From: Bacillota bacterium
GTDB lineage: Bacteria; Bacillota; Clostridia; Peptostreptococcales; Anaerovoracaceae
DNA: 41,504 nucleotides
Direction of reading: 5' to 3'
NCBI GenBank assembly: GCA_016284575.1
Contig: JAEEPD010000202.1
Span: 1-41,504 of the forward strand
Shown piece after piece: positions 1 through 7,954 of this stretch. The notes under the pieces were generated by a model. It made no database searches, was not told where the DNA came from, and saw only the letters and a program-made list of their open reading frames with translations. The translations under genes and the position numbers were made by a program. The first letter of the stretch is position 1; each line of letters starts with the position of its first letter.

Positions 1-1
1 A

Positions 2-33
2 AAAGACCCGATACGAGTTCGTATCGGGTCTTT
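2..33. terminator. Bidirectional rho-independent terminator
   Basis: A perfect inverted repeat with 15-base arms (AAAGACCCGATACGA and its complement) around a two-base loop, starting in A and ending in T runs, so it can stop transcription in both directions. It lies beyond the left end of the insertion sequence and may have served yhbY before the element arrived, or a gene outside the window. Confidence 0.8.
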
Positions 34-76
34 CAGTGTTGGTAGTGCCTAGGGGAGTTACGCGTATTTGCGGGTT

Positions 77-96
77 ATAGGACAAAAAGAGTTGGT
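77..96 (+). repeat. IS terminal inverted repeat, left
   Basis: ATAGGACAAAAAGAGTTGGT. It is the exact reverse complement of 1395-1414 and lies just outside the transposase stop codon. Confidence 0.85.
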
Positions 97-98
97 GA

Positions 99-1223
99 CT
101 AGTCCCAGTTAAACGGGTAGTTTGAATGCTTGTGAAGCTCATTCCAAACGATAGCATCGCCCCATGAAGGGATGGGATCTTCCAGCTTTGCTTTAGACGT
201 CATTTTCCTGTATATCTCGGCAATGCTTTTGTCCGTCGGCATAACTTTGATCAATTCACTTGCACCAAGCGGTTCTTCTGAGTGCATATAGCACCACCAG
301 AAGACCGCTTTGATCCTTCTTTCAATGGAAAGTCCTCTATGATCCCTTAGCATAGCCCTCAGCTGTGCATTTACACCACCTTCGATGCGATTGTTGGTTG
401 AGGGTATCCTTCCTAATTCCTCTAGTAAACCGGGTTCAAGATATGTGAAAAGAGTACCATCCTTAAGAAGCCTGATGATCGAATTTGCAGCCTTAAGAAG
501 CCGTTCGTGAGTCGGTCTGATATTGCCGAACTCATCCCTTGTCATTTGGCTTAAGAAAGTGTTGTATTTAGCCAGCCATTCGACAGATCTATCTGTCCAA
601 AGTTTTGCATCTTCCTGAGTTTTTAGATGGAGAAGATCCTTCGAAAGCATGTAAAGTTCAATACCTGCAGCCGTTTTGGGCCTGCTTGTGATGTAGCGTT
701 TGACCTGGCTGAATACGTGAAATGTACACCTCTGATGCTTGGTATTTGGCCATGCTTTTTTCAGTGCTTTTGCAAAGCCTTTACCTCCATCAGATACCAC
801 GACCTTGGGCTCTGCGATGCGCTGCATCAAGGCTCTCCATGCCCCTGAATGCTCATACCTGCATAAATACCAGCCGAGGACATATTTATCATCACTGCAT
901 ATCAATATGCAGGCTTTACGGCCCAGATAGATCCCGTCAACGTAGATCACATCCTTGTGTTCTTCGATCTTTGGCGGCATAGGCCATATCTCCCAGAATA
1001 CGGCAGTCTTTCTTCTAAAACTACGGCCTTCACCTGGCATTTCCTTTTGTGTCTCCCGGCTGAAAAGCCAATTTAGGAAAACATCAAGCTGTTTGGCAGA
1101 GTTGTCTATTTTTTCAACAAACGTAACTGTGCATTTCTTGCAATGCCAACGTTGTGATCCAGCTCCACTTTTGCCATATTTTATGCATTTTCTTCCACAA
1201 GAAGGGCATACAACTTGTCTCAT
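99..1223 (-). CDS. IS256/IS1249-type DDE transposase
   Basis: Catalyses transposition of its own element. The 374-residue protein begins with a zinc-ribbon (C6xxC9 and C28xxC31) of the kind seen in IS1249-type transposases, followed by a MULE-type DDE catalytic core: D96 in IYVDGIYLG, D145 in VVSDGGKGF and E281 in NRIEGGVNA. The C-x2-H motif (C166, H169) expected between the second D and the E is present. The start is fixed by a strong TTGGAGG site 6-8 bases upstream. The frame is intact, so the element may be active. It is transcribed in the same direction as yhbY but is shielded by a hairpin terminator at 1352-1391. Family is clear; the exact subgroup is inferred from the N-terminal zinc-ribbon. 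Confidence 0.9.
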   Translation of the reverse strand: MRQVVCPSCGRKCIKYGKSGAGSQRWHCKKCTVTFVEKIDNSAKQLDVFLNWLFSRETQKEMPGEGRSFRRKTAVFWEIWPMPPKIEEHKDVIYVDGIYLGRKACILICSDDKYVLGWYLCRYEHSGAWRALMQRIAEPKVVVSDGGKGFAKALKKAWPNTKHQRCTFHVFSQVKRYITSRPKTAAGIELYMLSKDLLHLKTQEDAKLWTDRSVEWLAKYNTFLSQMTRDEFGNIRPTHERLLKAANSIIRLLKDGTLFTYLEPGLLEELGRIPSTNNRIEGGVNAQLRAMLRDHRGLSIERRIKAVFWWCYMHSEEPLGASELIKVMPTDKSIAEIYRKMTSKAKLEDPIPSWGDAIVWNELHKHSNYPFNWD

Positions 1224-1301
1224 TTTTCTTCCTCCAAAAGATTGCTTCTCTTAAGGAAGATATACACCCGATTTGAGTTGAAATTTCAATACTTTACAGA
1301 C

Positions 1302-1323
1302 TTTTTACCAACTCTTTTTGTCC
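1302..1323 (-). repeat. Internal duplicate of the IS right end
   Basis: The 22-base sequence TTTTTACCAACTCTTTTTGTCC occurs here and again at 1390-1411, 88 bp apart in direct orientation. The outer copy matches the left end over 20 bases and the inner over 17, so the outer copy is taken as the true end. Confidence 0.85.
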
Positions 1324-1351
1324 ACCCTCAATCTTCTCTCAAAAAAGATTC

Positions 1352-1391
1352 AACCGCTGCAACCCTTGATTCCTCAATGGTTACAGCGGTT
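1352..1391. terminator. Long hairpin terminator inside the IS right end
   Basis: A symmetrical stem made of three blocks (AACCGCTG, AACC, TTGA, each separated by a single mismatch) with a four-base loop. On the minus strand it is followed by TTGAATCTTTTTT. It lies between the outer inverted repeat and the transposase start, so it should block read-through from yhbY into the transposase. It also ends in TTTTT on the plus strand. Confidence 0.75.
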
Positions 1392-1394
1392 TTT

Positions 1395-1414
1395 ACCAAC
1401 TCTTTTTGTCCTAT
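1395..1414 (-). repeat. IS terminal inverted repeat, right
   Basis: Exact 20-bp complement of 77-96. It abuts the 3' end of yhbY. Confidence 0.85.
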
Positions 1415-1420
1415 ATCTCG

Positions 1421-1720
1421 TTATCTCGGAAGCACTATCTTCCGGTCTTCCTTTTCCTTTGCCTGCCTGTAGAGCACGAAACGGCGGCCTATGGCCTGCA
1501 CGTATTCGGCACCCAGCATGGCAGCGGCGTCATTTGCGGCAGTCTTGGGATCCAGCTCGGAGCCCTCCTGAATCTTCACCTTCAGCAGCTCGTGAGCGTT
1601 CAGATACCTGTCCATCTCCGCCAGCACGGTCTCAGTCAGATCCTGCTTTCCTATGTACACCACAGGCTCCAGCTCCGTTGCCAGCGCCTTCAGATATGCT
1701 CTCTGTTTTCCTGTAAGCAT
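1421..1720 (-). CDS. yhbY: YhbY/CRS1-YhbY (CRM) RNA-binding protein
   Basis: A small (99 aa) single-domain CRM protein that binds the ribosome or its assembly intermediates. The frame opens with MLTGKQRAYLKALA, shows the conserved IGK turn at residues 23-25 and closes the domain with GRRFVLYR at 78-85; this length is normal for the family. The start at 1720 is chosen over a longer upstream frame because AAAGAGGAGA sits directly in front of it and the homologous part begins there. In many Clostridia yhbY lies by obgE and nadD, but neither is present here. The 3' end is six bases from the insertion sequence. Confidence 0.93.
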   Translation of the reverse strand: MLTGKQRAYLKALATELEPVVYIGKQDLTETVLAEMDRYLNAHELLKVKIQEGSELDPKTAANDAAAMLGAEYVQAIGRRFVLYRQAKEKEDRKIVLPR

Positions 1721-1787
1721 GTTTTCTCCTCTTTCTTTGAAATATTCACATGAAGGATACAACAAGCAAAGGCCGCTGTCAACAAAA

Positions 1788-1812
1788 CTCCCTCCGGCTG
1801 GGCCGAAGGGAG
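1788..1812 (-). terminator. Rho-independent terminator of the ytrA-like operon
   Basis: An 11-bp GC-rich stem with one mismatch (CTCCCTTCGGC / GCCGGAGGGAG on the minus strand), followed by GTTTTGTT. It lies 21 bases after the permease stop codon. Confidence 0.75.
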
Positions 1813-1832
1813 CAGAAACATTCAAATCCGGC

Positions 1833-2561
1833 TTATTCGAGATTCAGTCTTCTGTCCAGTATGAACCAGGTGAAGCCCAGATAGATGGCCGAGAAAGCGA
1901 TCGGCAGGATGTACCAGACGATCTCTCCCGCAGAGCCTTTAAAGTCCAGATACTGTGGCGTCAGGCGTGCGCGGACGGTCAGGATGGCGATGCCGAAGAG
2001 CACTGTCCACAGCCTTTTATGTTTGCTGAAAAGATGACCTATGCTGTCGCAAAGATACACGAAGCAGACCAGGGCGATTATCTCAAGCAGCATCAGCAGC
2101 AGCGCTTTGCCAAGCATGAGCCAGGTATTGGCATCGATATTCGGAAGTATCTGCGAGAATGCGTCGATAATCTCCTTAAGCCCGGCTTCACTGGTGATCA
2201 GACCCATCAGAAAGGCGCTGATGCCAACCACCGCCACCTGCATAATGCCCCAGACGATGGCATTTATCAGCTTCGAGCAGATGTGCTCCTCGGTCTTCAC
2301 GGGAAGGGCAAAGTAGAGATAGCCCTCGTTTCCCAGAAGCCCGATGCTGAAGCGCTGATTAAGAAGTATGACGGTCCCGATGGTGGAACCTACTATGAGG
2401 GACACGAACAGTACAAAGGCTGCGGTGAATATCTGGCTGCTGTCCAGCCTCATCCTTGCCATCACCGACAGCAGCACGCTTACAGCTATGATCAGTGCAT
2501 ACACCGGAAACATGCTCCGGCCTATGGACCTGAAATCGTATTTTAAAAGCTTCCCTAACAT
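1833..2561 (-). CDS. ABC-2-type membrane permease of a YtrA-controlled transporter
   Basis: A 242-residue integral membrane protein with about six hydrophobic segments (roughly residues 17-35, 46-70, 100-125, 145-172, 182-198 and 213-233) and a positively charged N-terminal cytoplasmic start (MLGKLLKYDFRSIGRSM) typical of ABC-2 permeases that work with a separate YtrB-like ATPase. It overlaps the ATPase gene by seven bases, indicating translational coupling. Together the pair probably exports an antibiotic-like or cell-envelope-active compound; the substrate cannot be read from sequence. Confidence 0.8.
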   Translation of the reverse strand: MLGKLLKYDFRSIGRSMFPVYALIIAVSVLLSVMARMRLDSSQIFTAAFVLFVSLIVGSTIGTVILLNQRFSIGLLGNEGYLYFALPVKTEEHICSKLINAIVWGIMQVAVVGISAFLMGLITSEAGLKEIIDAFSQILPNIDANTWLMLGKALLLMLLEIIALVCFVYLCDSIGHLFSKHKRLWTVLFGIAILTVRARLTPQYLDFKGSAGEIVWYILPIAFSAIYLGFTWFILDRRLNLE

Positions 2562-3250
2562 CTGAATACCTCCCTGAAATATCCGTCCAGACTCATGCCG
2601 GTCTCCTGCCTTACATCATCCACCGGCTTGTGAAGCACCACTCTGCCCTGCTTAAGGAAGATGGCCTCGTCCAGCACCTTCTCCACGTCGCTGATCAGAT
2701 GGGTGCTTATGAGCACTGTGGCCTCCTCGTCGTAATTTGTGAGTATGGTGTCCAGTATGAAATCCCTGGCTGCAGGATCCACGCCCGCGATGGGCTCATC
2801 CAGCAGGTAGAGCTTCGCCCTGCGGCTCATGGTCAGGATAAGCTGAACCTTTTCCTTGTTGCCCTTGGAGAGCTTCCTCAGCAGCATGTTTCCATCCAGT
2901 CCAAGAGCATTCATCATCCCCTGCGCCCTTGCGCTGTCAAAATCGCTGAAGAAATCCCTGTACATCCCCACCAGCTCCGAAACCTTCATCCAGCCCGGCA
3001 GATAGTCCCTGTCCGGAAGATAGGCCACCAGGGCTTTGGTCTTTTCGGAAGGCCGCATGCCGCAGACCTCGATCTTGCCTGCACTCGGCACCAGAAGGCG
3101 GGACGCAGTCTTTATGAGCGTGGTCTTGCCGGAGCCGTTCGGCCCCAGAAGGCCCACGATACGGCCGGACTCTATGGTCAGATCCACGCTGTCCAAGGCC
3201 TTTGTCTGGCCGTAATTCTTGGTCAGTCCTTCGCACTTTAATGTAATCAT
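2555..3250 (-). CDS. ABC transporter ATPase, YtrB-like
   Basis: Energises the neighbouring permease. The 231-residue protein has Walker A GPNGSGKT at 36-43, a Walker B region ending LYLLDEP, a D-loop GVDP and switch histidine in STHL. The signature reads LSKGNKEK rather than LSGGQ, a form I associate with the YtrB/bacitracin-resistance type ATPases. The start at 3250 shares one base with the stop codon of the upstream regulator (TAATG), so the two are translationally coupled. A longer frame to 3268 would overlap the regulator and has no advantage. Confidence 0.9.
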   Translation of the reverse strand: MITLKCEGLTKNYGQTKALDSVDLTIESGRIVGLLGPNGSGKTTLIKTASRLLVPSAGKIEVCGMRPSEKTKALVAYLPDRDYLPGWMKVSELVGMYRDFFSDFDSARAQGMMNALGLDGNMLLRKLSKGNKEKVQLILTMSRRAKLYLLDEPIAGVDPAARDFILDTILTNYDEEATVLISTHLISDVEKVLDEAIFLKQGRVVLHKPVDDVRQETGMSLDGYFREVFRC

Positions 3251-3615
3251 TATTTCAAATACCCCCATTCGTTTACTGCGGCCCGGATCTCCTCGTCCTT
3301 CAGGCCAAGCTCGCGCAGCCGCGTGAACATCTCCTCGATACAGGCGCTGCTGAGCATATCCCGCAGCGTTCGTATCTTTTCTTCGTCAGCAGTCACGAAT
3401 CTGCCGCTGGTCCGGTCCGCGTTCACCAGACTGTCTCTCTCCAGCTCCGAATAAGCCCGCTGGACCGTGTTGGGGTTGACCCCCGCCTCCAGCGCCAGAT
3501 CCCTGACGGGAGGAAGTTTCTCCCCCGGCGCATAGGTCCCGGAGGCTATCCGGCTCTTGATGACATTGCACAGCTGCAGATAAATGGGACTGCCTTCATC
3601 GAATTTCCATCCCAT
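3250..3615 (-). CDS. GntR-family repressor, YtrA subfamily
   Basis: A 121-residue transcription factor with a winged-helix DNA-binding domain (about residues 5-75, including the GEKLPPVRDLALEAGVNPNT recognition region) and a short C-terminal helical tail rather than a large ligand-binding domain. That size and layout define the YtrA subfamily, whose members control the ABC genes beside them. The start at 3615 follows GAAAGGAG. It is the first gene of the three-gene operon and most likely represses its own promoter at the repeat array 3685-3716. Confidence 0.92.
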   Translation of the reverse strand: MGWKFDEGSPIYLQLCNVIKSRIASGTYAPGEKLPPVRDLALEAGVNPNTVQRAYSELERDSLVNADRTSGRFVTADEEKIRTLRDMLSSACIEEMFTRLRELGLKDEEIRAAVNEWGYLK

Positions 3616-3684
3616 AATTACTCCTTTCAAACAATTCCCCTGTTACATGCATGTATTAAAGGCGCCGTCGCGCCGTCTTTTGTA

Positions 3685-3726
3685 TTAAGACAGTAATACA
3701 ATAATACATTAATACAGCTTTGTCAA
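3685..3726 (-). promoter_or_regulatory. ytrA-like promoter with tandem 8-bp operator repeats
   Basis: On the minus strand a -35 box TTGACA (3726-3721) is followed by 17 bases and a -10-like TATTGT (3703-3698). Overlapping it are four consecutive 8-bp units: TGTATTAA, TGTATTAT, TGTATTAC and TGTCTTAA (3716-3685). A further TAATACATGCATGTA palindrome lies nearer the gene at 3643-3657. The repeats are the likely repressor binding sites. Confidence 0.7.
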
Positions 3727-3854
3727 CGGGTTTCAGAAAAAAACTTTTGGCACGTGATTCTTTCGCTATGTTCCGACAGTCCGGACGATCTTCAGCCCGA
3801 GCTTCCTGTAAACGCTGTAAGCCGAGGATTATGTATACACTTTTTCCTGCAAAC

Positions 3855-3863
3855 TGCTATAAT
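3855..3863 (+). promoter_or_regulatory. Extended -10 promoter
   Basis: TGCTATAAT, a perfect -10 with the TGn extension, lies 41 bases before the start codon of the zinc-ribbon protein. The -35 region is poor, as is usual for extended -10 promoters. Confidence 0.65.
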
Positions 3864-3903
3864 AGGGGTATCACTGATCAGCAATCATTTTAAGGAGAAG
3901 ATC

Positions 3904-5685
3904 ATGTTTTGTACCACTTGCGGAAAGAAGCTGCCTGAGGACGCCGAAGGCAGACCCATAGGAAATTTCTGTCCCAACTGCGGAGCCAAAATACAGCTCT
4001 TCGCGGATGCTGCGGCTGCAGGGATGGCGGCAGAAGCTGCAGAGGCAGCGGAAAAGGCCAGGGCACAGGCTGAAGCGGCTGCAGAGGCGGCCAGAACAAA
4101 GGCAGCAGAAGAAGCAGCCGCCAAGGCAAAGGCAGAAGCCGAAGCAGCCAGAGCAAAGGCAGCGGCGGAAGCTGAAGTAGCTAAAGCAAAGGCAGCCCGG
4201 GAAACCGAGGAGGCTGAGGACAGCGGCTGGAAGGATCCCTTCAAGGAGGAGCCGGCAGCGGAGCCCCAGTACAAAGCTGCAGACACTGAGCCGGAGCCCG
4301 TCAACACAGTAGAAGAAATCATCCCGCCGGCAGAGCCATCAAAGGCCCCGGAGACCATCGAAGAACCGCCAAAGAAAAAGTCAAAGGCGCCCATCATCAT
4401 CCTCGTACTGATAGCAGCCCTTGCCATAGGAGGCTTTTTCGTATATCAGAACCTGCCCTCCACCAAGGCCGCCAAGCTGATAAAGCAGGCCGATGAGCTG
4501 GCCATGCAGGACAAGTACGAGGAAGGGCTTGAGCTGATAAGAGAAGCCATGGTACTCCAGCCGGACAAGGCCGAATATCCCGAAAAAGAAATAGACATGA
4601 CCATGGCCTTCGCCAGATACTGTGAGGAGGGCAGTGACGATGTAGGTGCTCTGCTCCACTACGCAGAGGCCACCGAAAAGGCAAAAAAGCTGGAAAACAG
4701 CGAGTCCTCCAAGCGTTTCATTCAATCCATCTCCGACGAGATCAGCAGCATCGCAGGCTACTACAGGGACAACGGCAAGTATGAAACCGCCCTTGAGATC
4801 CTCGATGCAAAGGCTGAGATACTCCCGGAGAACATCGCAGGCATCACCAGGGAAAAGATCACAGTCTATGAGCCCTGGATCCAGGCAATGCTGGAGGAGC
4901 CGGAGACCACGGTCCTCAAGGTATTTAAGGAAATGTATCTTGAGAAAATAATGGAGGCTCCGGAATACAGCGCGCTCCAGCCCCTCTTCGACCAGGTAAA
5001 CGACAGGCTCGAAGCCTCAGAAAGACTGGAGAAGCTGGGAAAGCTGGGCAAGACCTTTATGGCCAGCACTGAAAAAGACAGACAAAGCAACGCCTGCAAT
5101 GTATTCTTCCTGGAATTCAGTTCCATACTCTCCGACAACTACGATATTTACAAATGGTGCAAGAACAACGGCGACAAGCTTCCCCTTATCGCATCCATCC
5201 CGGGGACCACACAGTCCATTGGCATCTATGAAACACAGGGAGCCCTGTTCTGCTACATCGGTGAATACAGCGGCAGAAAGCGCAGTGGAAACGGCGCCTG
5301 GTTCACATACCTGGGAAGCGCCCTCAACACCAACCGCAAATACTACGCCCGCGGCACCTGGGAGAACGACCTTCCCAACGGCGAGTTCACCTGCTGGGAC
5401 TATGTAAAGGTGGCGGATCCTGCCAGCGAGACCGAGATCACCATAAAGTGCAATGTAAAGGACGGCCTCTTCAATGGCAAGGCCGAGACCGTATACAAGG
5501 GCGTGGATACCTTCCGTCCCGAATATGTGAATGGCACCCCGAAGATCCTGGACACCCTGCAGGATGAAAACGGCACCACCCGCTATGTTACCGCCTACGG
5601 CGAAGACTCCACCTATTACTTAAGCAATACCAAGGGCGAAAACTACAAGGACGGCGTGCTGGGCTTCGTGACCGCAGCGGAATAG
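3904..5685 (+). CDS. Zinc-ribbon, Ala-rich coiled-coil membrane protein with MORN-like C-terminus
   Basis: A 593-residue protein of unknown role. Residues 3-26 form a zinc-ribbon (CTTC...CPNC), 33-103 are an Ala/Glu/Lys-rich segment expected to be a long helix or coiled coil, 104-160 are acidic and proline-rich, and 163-181 form one membrane span preceded by lysines. The remaining 410 residues are probably outside the membrane: TPR-like helical pairs (about 185-350) and, near residues 440-550, Gly/Tyr/Trp-rich stretches such as GTWENDLPNGEF and GLFNGKAETV that resemble MORN repeats. The start at 3904 has AAGGAGA at the right distance. Zinc-ribbon plus single-span proteins are common in Clostridia and often relate to envelope stress, but no function can be assigned. 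Confidence 0.8.
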   Translation: MFCTTCGKKLPEDAEGRPIGNFCPNCGAKIQLFADAAAAGMAAEAAEAAEKARAQAEAAAEAARTKAAEEAAAKAKAEAEAARAKAAAEAEVAKAKAARETEEAEDSGWKDPFKEEPAAEPQYKAADTEPEPVNTVEEIIPPAEPSKAPETIEEPPKKKSKAPIIILVLIAALAIGGFFVYQNLPSTKAAKLIKQADELAMQDKYEEGLELIREAMVLQPDKAEYPEKEIDMTMAFARYCEEGSDDVGALLHYAEATEKAKKLENSESSKRFIQSISDEISSIAGYYRDNGKYETALEILDAKAEILPENIAGITREKITVYEPWIQAMLEEPETTVLKVFKEMYLEKIMEAPEYSALQPLFDQVNDRLEASERLEKLGKLGKTFMASTEKDRQSNACNVFFLEFSSILSDNYDIYKWCKNNGDKLPLIASIPGTTQSIGIYETQGALFCYIGEYSGRKRSGNGAWFTYLGSALNTNRKYYARGTWENDLPNGEFTCWDYVKVADPASETEITIKCNVKDGLFNGKAETVYKGVDTFRPEYVNGTPKILDTLQDENGTTRYVTAYGEDSTYYLSNTKGENYKDGVLGFVTAAE

Positions 5686-5741
5686 AGCCGTGATGTCGAG
5701 TCTGACGGCAGCCGCTCAAAATACATACAACGACACACAAA

Positions 5742-5771
5742 AAGACCCGGAGGCATCGTCCTCCGGGTCTT
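5742..5771. terminator. Rho-independent terminator
   Basis: A perfect 12-bp stem (AAGACCCGGAGG and its complement) with a six-base loop, 57 bases after the zinc-ribbon protein gene. Confidence 0.8.
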
Positions 5772-5851
5772 GCACTATATGCTCAGACCTGCCTGTAACA
5801 CAAGCTTAAAGAAATAAACACCCTAAATTCATATACTTTGGGGATTTTTTG

Positions 5852-5860
5852 TGATATATT
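5852..5860 (+). promoter_or_regulatory. Extended -10 promoter, leaderless candidate
   Basis: TGATATATT is a TGn-extended -10 box ending only nine bases before the ATG at 5870. With normal -10 to +1 spacing the transcript would start two or three bases before the start codon. No Shine-Dalgarno is present. Confidence 0.55.
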
Positions 5861-5869
5861 AAATTGGTT

Positions 5870-6904
5870 ATGAAAGAGATCCTCATAGAAAAAAATGATG
5901 CGCAGCAGAGGCTGGACAGGTTTCTTAAGAAATATCTGGCCAGGGCGCCCCTGTCGCAGATATATAAGATCATCCGCAAGGATGTGAAGATAGGCGGGAA
6001 GCGACCCGGGGAGGACTACATGCTGTCCGAGGGCGACGTGCTGCAGCTCTACGTCAGCGACCAGGACCTGGCCGCCTGGACGGAGACTAAAAAGCGGCGC
6101 CACGCCAAGCGGCAGTTCACCATCTGCTACGAGGACGACAACATAATCGCCGTGGGAAAGCCCTTCGGGCTGCTGGTCCACGGAGACAAAACGGAGAAGA
6201 AGGACACACTGGCAAATCAGGTCACGGACTATCTGATAGAGACCGGAAGCTACGTGCCCCGAATCGAAAAGAGCTTTACCCCAAGCCCCGCCCACAGGCT
6301 GGACAGAAACACCACAGGCATTGTGGTCTTCGGCAAGACCGCCCAGGCCCTCAGGACTCTGGCGGCCATGTTCAGGGAGGACGCGGAGGATGGAGAAGCC
6401 TCAGACCCCGAAGCTGTCGCCCGGCCCCTGACCAAGACCTACCTGGCGGTGGCCACCGGCCGCATCGAAAAGCCCTGCCACCTTAAAAACAAGCTGGTCA
6501 AGGACGAGAGGCGGAACATCGGGATAGTAAAAAATCTTGATTTTAACGGCGGAAAGTATATCGAGACCAGGGTTTTTCCCGTCTATACTAATGGGAGCTA
6601 TACTCTTGCAAGAGTGGAGCTGATAACAGGCAGGAGCCATCAGATAAGAGCCCACCTGGCCAGCATAGGCCACCCAATCGCCGGAGACACCAAGTACGGC
6701 GGCAGAGCGGTACGGACCGGAGGCAGGGACAGCGAGCCTCTTTTGAGCACCCAGCTGCTCCACGCCTGGCGCATAGATTTCAAGGCTCCGCCGGCGCCCC
6801 TGGACTATCTGGCAGGAGAAAGCATAGTCGCCCCGCCGGGAAGAGACTTTTCGGACATCTGCGAAAAGCTCCTCGGAAAGAGCCCCCTGGAGCTGGGCCT
6901 TTAA
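5870..6904 (+). CDS. RluA-family 23S rRNA pseudouridine synthase
   Basis: Isomerises specific uridines in RNA, most likely 23S rRNA. The 344-residue protein has an N-terminal S4 RNA-binding domain (about 12-65), then the catalytic domain with the HRLDRNTTG motif at 142-150 (catalytic Asp145), and the family's late motif GRSHQIRAHLASIGHPIAGD. Length fits the RluC/RluD group; which uridine is modified cannot be told. A TTG six bases upstream is in frame, but ATG at 5870 is preferred. There is no ribosome binding site, and a promoter -10 box almost touches the start, so translation may be leaderless. It heads a run with lepB and smpB. Confidence 0.92.
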   Translation: MKEILIEKNDAQQRLDRFLKKYLARAPLSQIYKIIRKDVKIGGKRPGEDYMLSEGDVLQLYVSDQDLAAWTETKKRRHAKRQFTICYEDDNIIAVGKPFGLLVHGDKTEKKDTLANQVTDYLIETGSYVPRIEKSFTPSPAHRLDRNTTGIVVFGKTAQALRTLAAMFREDAEDGEASDPEAVARPLTKTYLAVATGRIEKPCHLKNKLVKDERRNIGIVKNLDFNGGKYIETRVFPVYTNGSYTLARVELITGRSHQIRAHLASIGHPIAGDTKYGGRAVRTGGRDSEPLLSTQLLHAWRIDFKAPPAPLDYLAGESIVAPPGRDFSDICEKLLGKSPLELGL

Positions 6905-6943
6905 ACACGCAAGCTACCCGCAGCAGCGGAACAGGAGATATAA

Positions 6944-7477
6944 ATGAAACTCAGTGAAAACATCATCGAATGGGTCAAGGACATAGCGATCGCGGTGCTG
7001 GCCGCCATACTCATCCTGCAGTTCATCCAGCCCACCATAGTGCAGGAGCATTCAATGGAGAACACTCTCCACGAAAACGACTACGTGTTCGTGAGCAAGC
7101 AGTCATATAAGATCTTCGGAAGCCCCCAGAGGGGTGACATAATCGTCTTCAACAGCTCCCTCACCACCGTAAGCGGCGCCAAGAAGATGCTGGTAAAGCG
7201 CATCATCGGCCTGCCCGGAGACACCATCCAGATAACCAAGGGCGTTGTATACGTCAACGGAGATCCGTTGGATGAGACCTACACAAAGGACGGCTACACC
7301 GGGACGGAGATGGAGGCCGTAAAGGTAAGCTCCGGCCACATCTTCGTGATGGGTGACAACCGCCAGAACAGCGCTGACAGCAGGAGCGAGGCCATAGGTC
7401 AGGTAAGCATGGAGGACATTGTGGGCAAGGTGGTGCTCAGAGCCTACCCCTTCAATCAGTTCGGAAAAGTAAACTAA
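6944..7477 (+). CDS. lepB: Signal peptidase I
   Basis: Cleaves signal peptides from exported proteins at the outer face of the membrane. One N-terminal membrane span (about 10-30) precedes the serine-lysine catalytic domain: Ser37 in EHSMEN, Lys85 in LVKRIIGLPGD, and the MGDNR motif at 136-140. At 177 residues it is a normal short Gram-positive enzyme. An ACAGGAGA site precedes the start. Both catalytic residues are intact, in contrast to the second S26-family gene at 32348-33103, so this is probably the housekeeping enzyme, or one of them. Confidence 0.95.
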   Translation: MKLSENIIEWVKDIAIAVLAAILILQFIQPTIVQEHSMENTLHENDYVFVSKQSYKIFGSPQRGDIIVFNSSLTTVSGAKKMLVKRIIGLPGDTIQITKGVVYVNGDPLDETYTKDGYTGTEMEAVKVSSGHIFVMGDNRQNSADSRSEAIGQVSMEDIVGKVVLRAYPFNQFGKVN

Positions 7478-7483
7478 AATAAA

Positions 7484-7954
7484 ATGGCGCAGACTAAACT
7501 GGTATCAAACAACAAAAAAGCCTACCACGAGTACTTCATAGAGGAGACCTACGAAGCCGGAATAGAGCTTACGGGCACTGAGATCAAATCCGTAAGAGCC
7601 GGCGGTGTTTCCCTGTCCGAAAGCTACGCCAAGGTGACGGCTGACGGCCAGGTCATAGTCTACGGCATGAATATCGCCCCCTACGATAAGGGCAACCGCT
7701 ACAACAAGGAGCCGCTGCGCCCCAAGAAGCTGCTGCTGCACAAGCAGGAGATAAGAAAGCTCATAGGATATACCACCCAGAAGGGGCTCACGCTGATCCC
7801 CACCAAGGTGTATATAAACGCCAAGGGTCTGGCCAAGCTGGAGCTGGCTGTGGCCCGCGGCAAGAAGCTCTACGACAAGAGAGCAGACATCGCAAGCCGC
7901 GATGCCAAAAGGGATATTGACAGAAGGATAAAGGACAGGGGAAGAGATGAATAA
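7484..7954 (+). CDS. smpB: SsrA-binding protein SmpB
   Basis: Binds tmRNA and carries it to stalled ribosomes for trans-translation. The 156-residue protein matches the family throughout: [20 protein letters not shown] at the start, [14 protein letters not shown], the central [11 protein letters not shown], and the basic tail [11 protein letters not shown]. It begins six bases after the lepB stop without a recognisable ribosome binding site, which suggests coupled translation. The tmRNA gene, often adjacent in other genomes, is not seen in this window. Confidence 0.96.
   Translation: MAQTKLVSNNKKAYHEYFIEETYEAGIELTGTEIKSVRAGGVSLSESYAKVTADGQVIVYGMNIAPYDKGNRYNKEPLRPKKLLLHKQEIRKLIGYTTQKGLTLIPTKVYINAKGLAKLELAVARGKKLYDKRADIASRDAKRDIDRRIKDRGRDE

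Larger units (their letters stand above)
77..1414 (-). mobile_element. IS256-superfamily (IS1249-like) insertion sequence
   Basis: The element is bounded by 20-bp perfect terminal inverted repeats (ATAGGACAAAAAGAGTTGGT at 77-96 and its complement at 1395-1414) and carries one transposase gene on the minus strand. It ends six bases beyond the yhbY stop codon. I could not find a convincing 8-9 bp target duplication in the flanks, so the insertion is old, rearranged, or has slightly different ends. A second internal copy of the right end lies at 1302-1323. Confidence 0.85.

Noticed and set aside
69-1422. Target-site duplication around the insertion sequence
   Set aside because: The 8-9 bases on each side do not match in any reasonable register.
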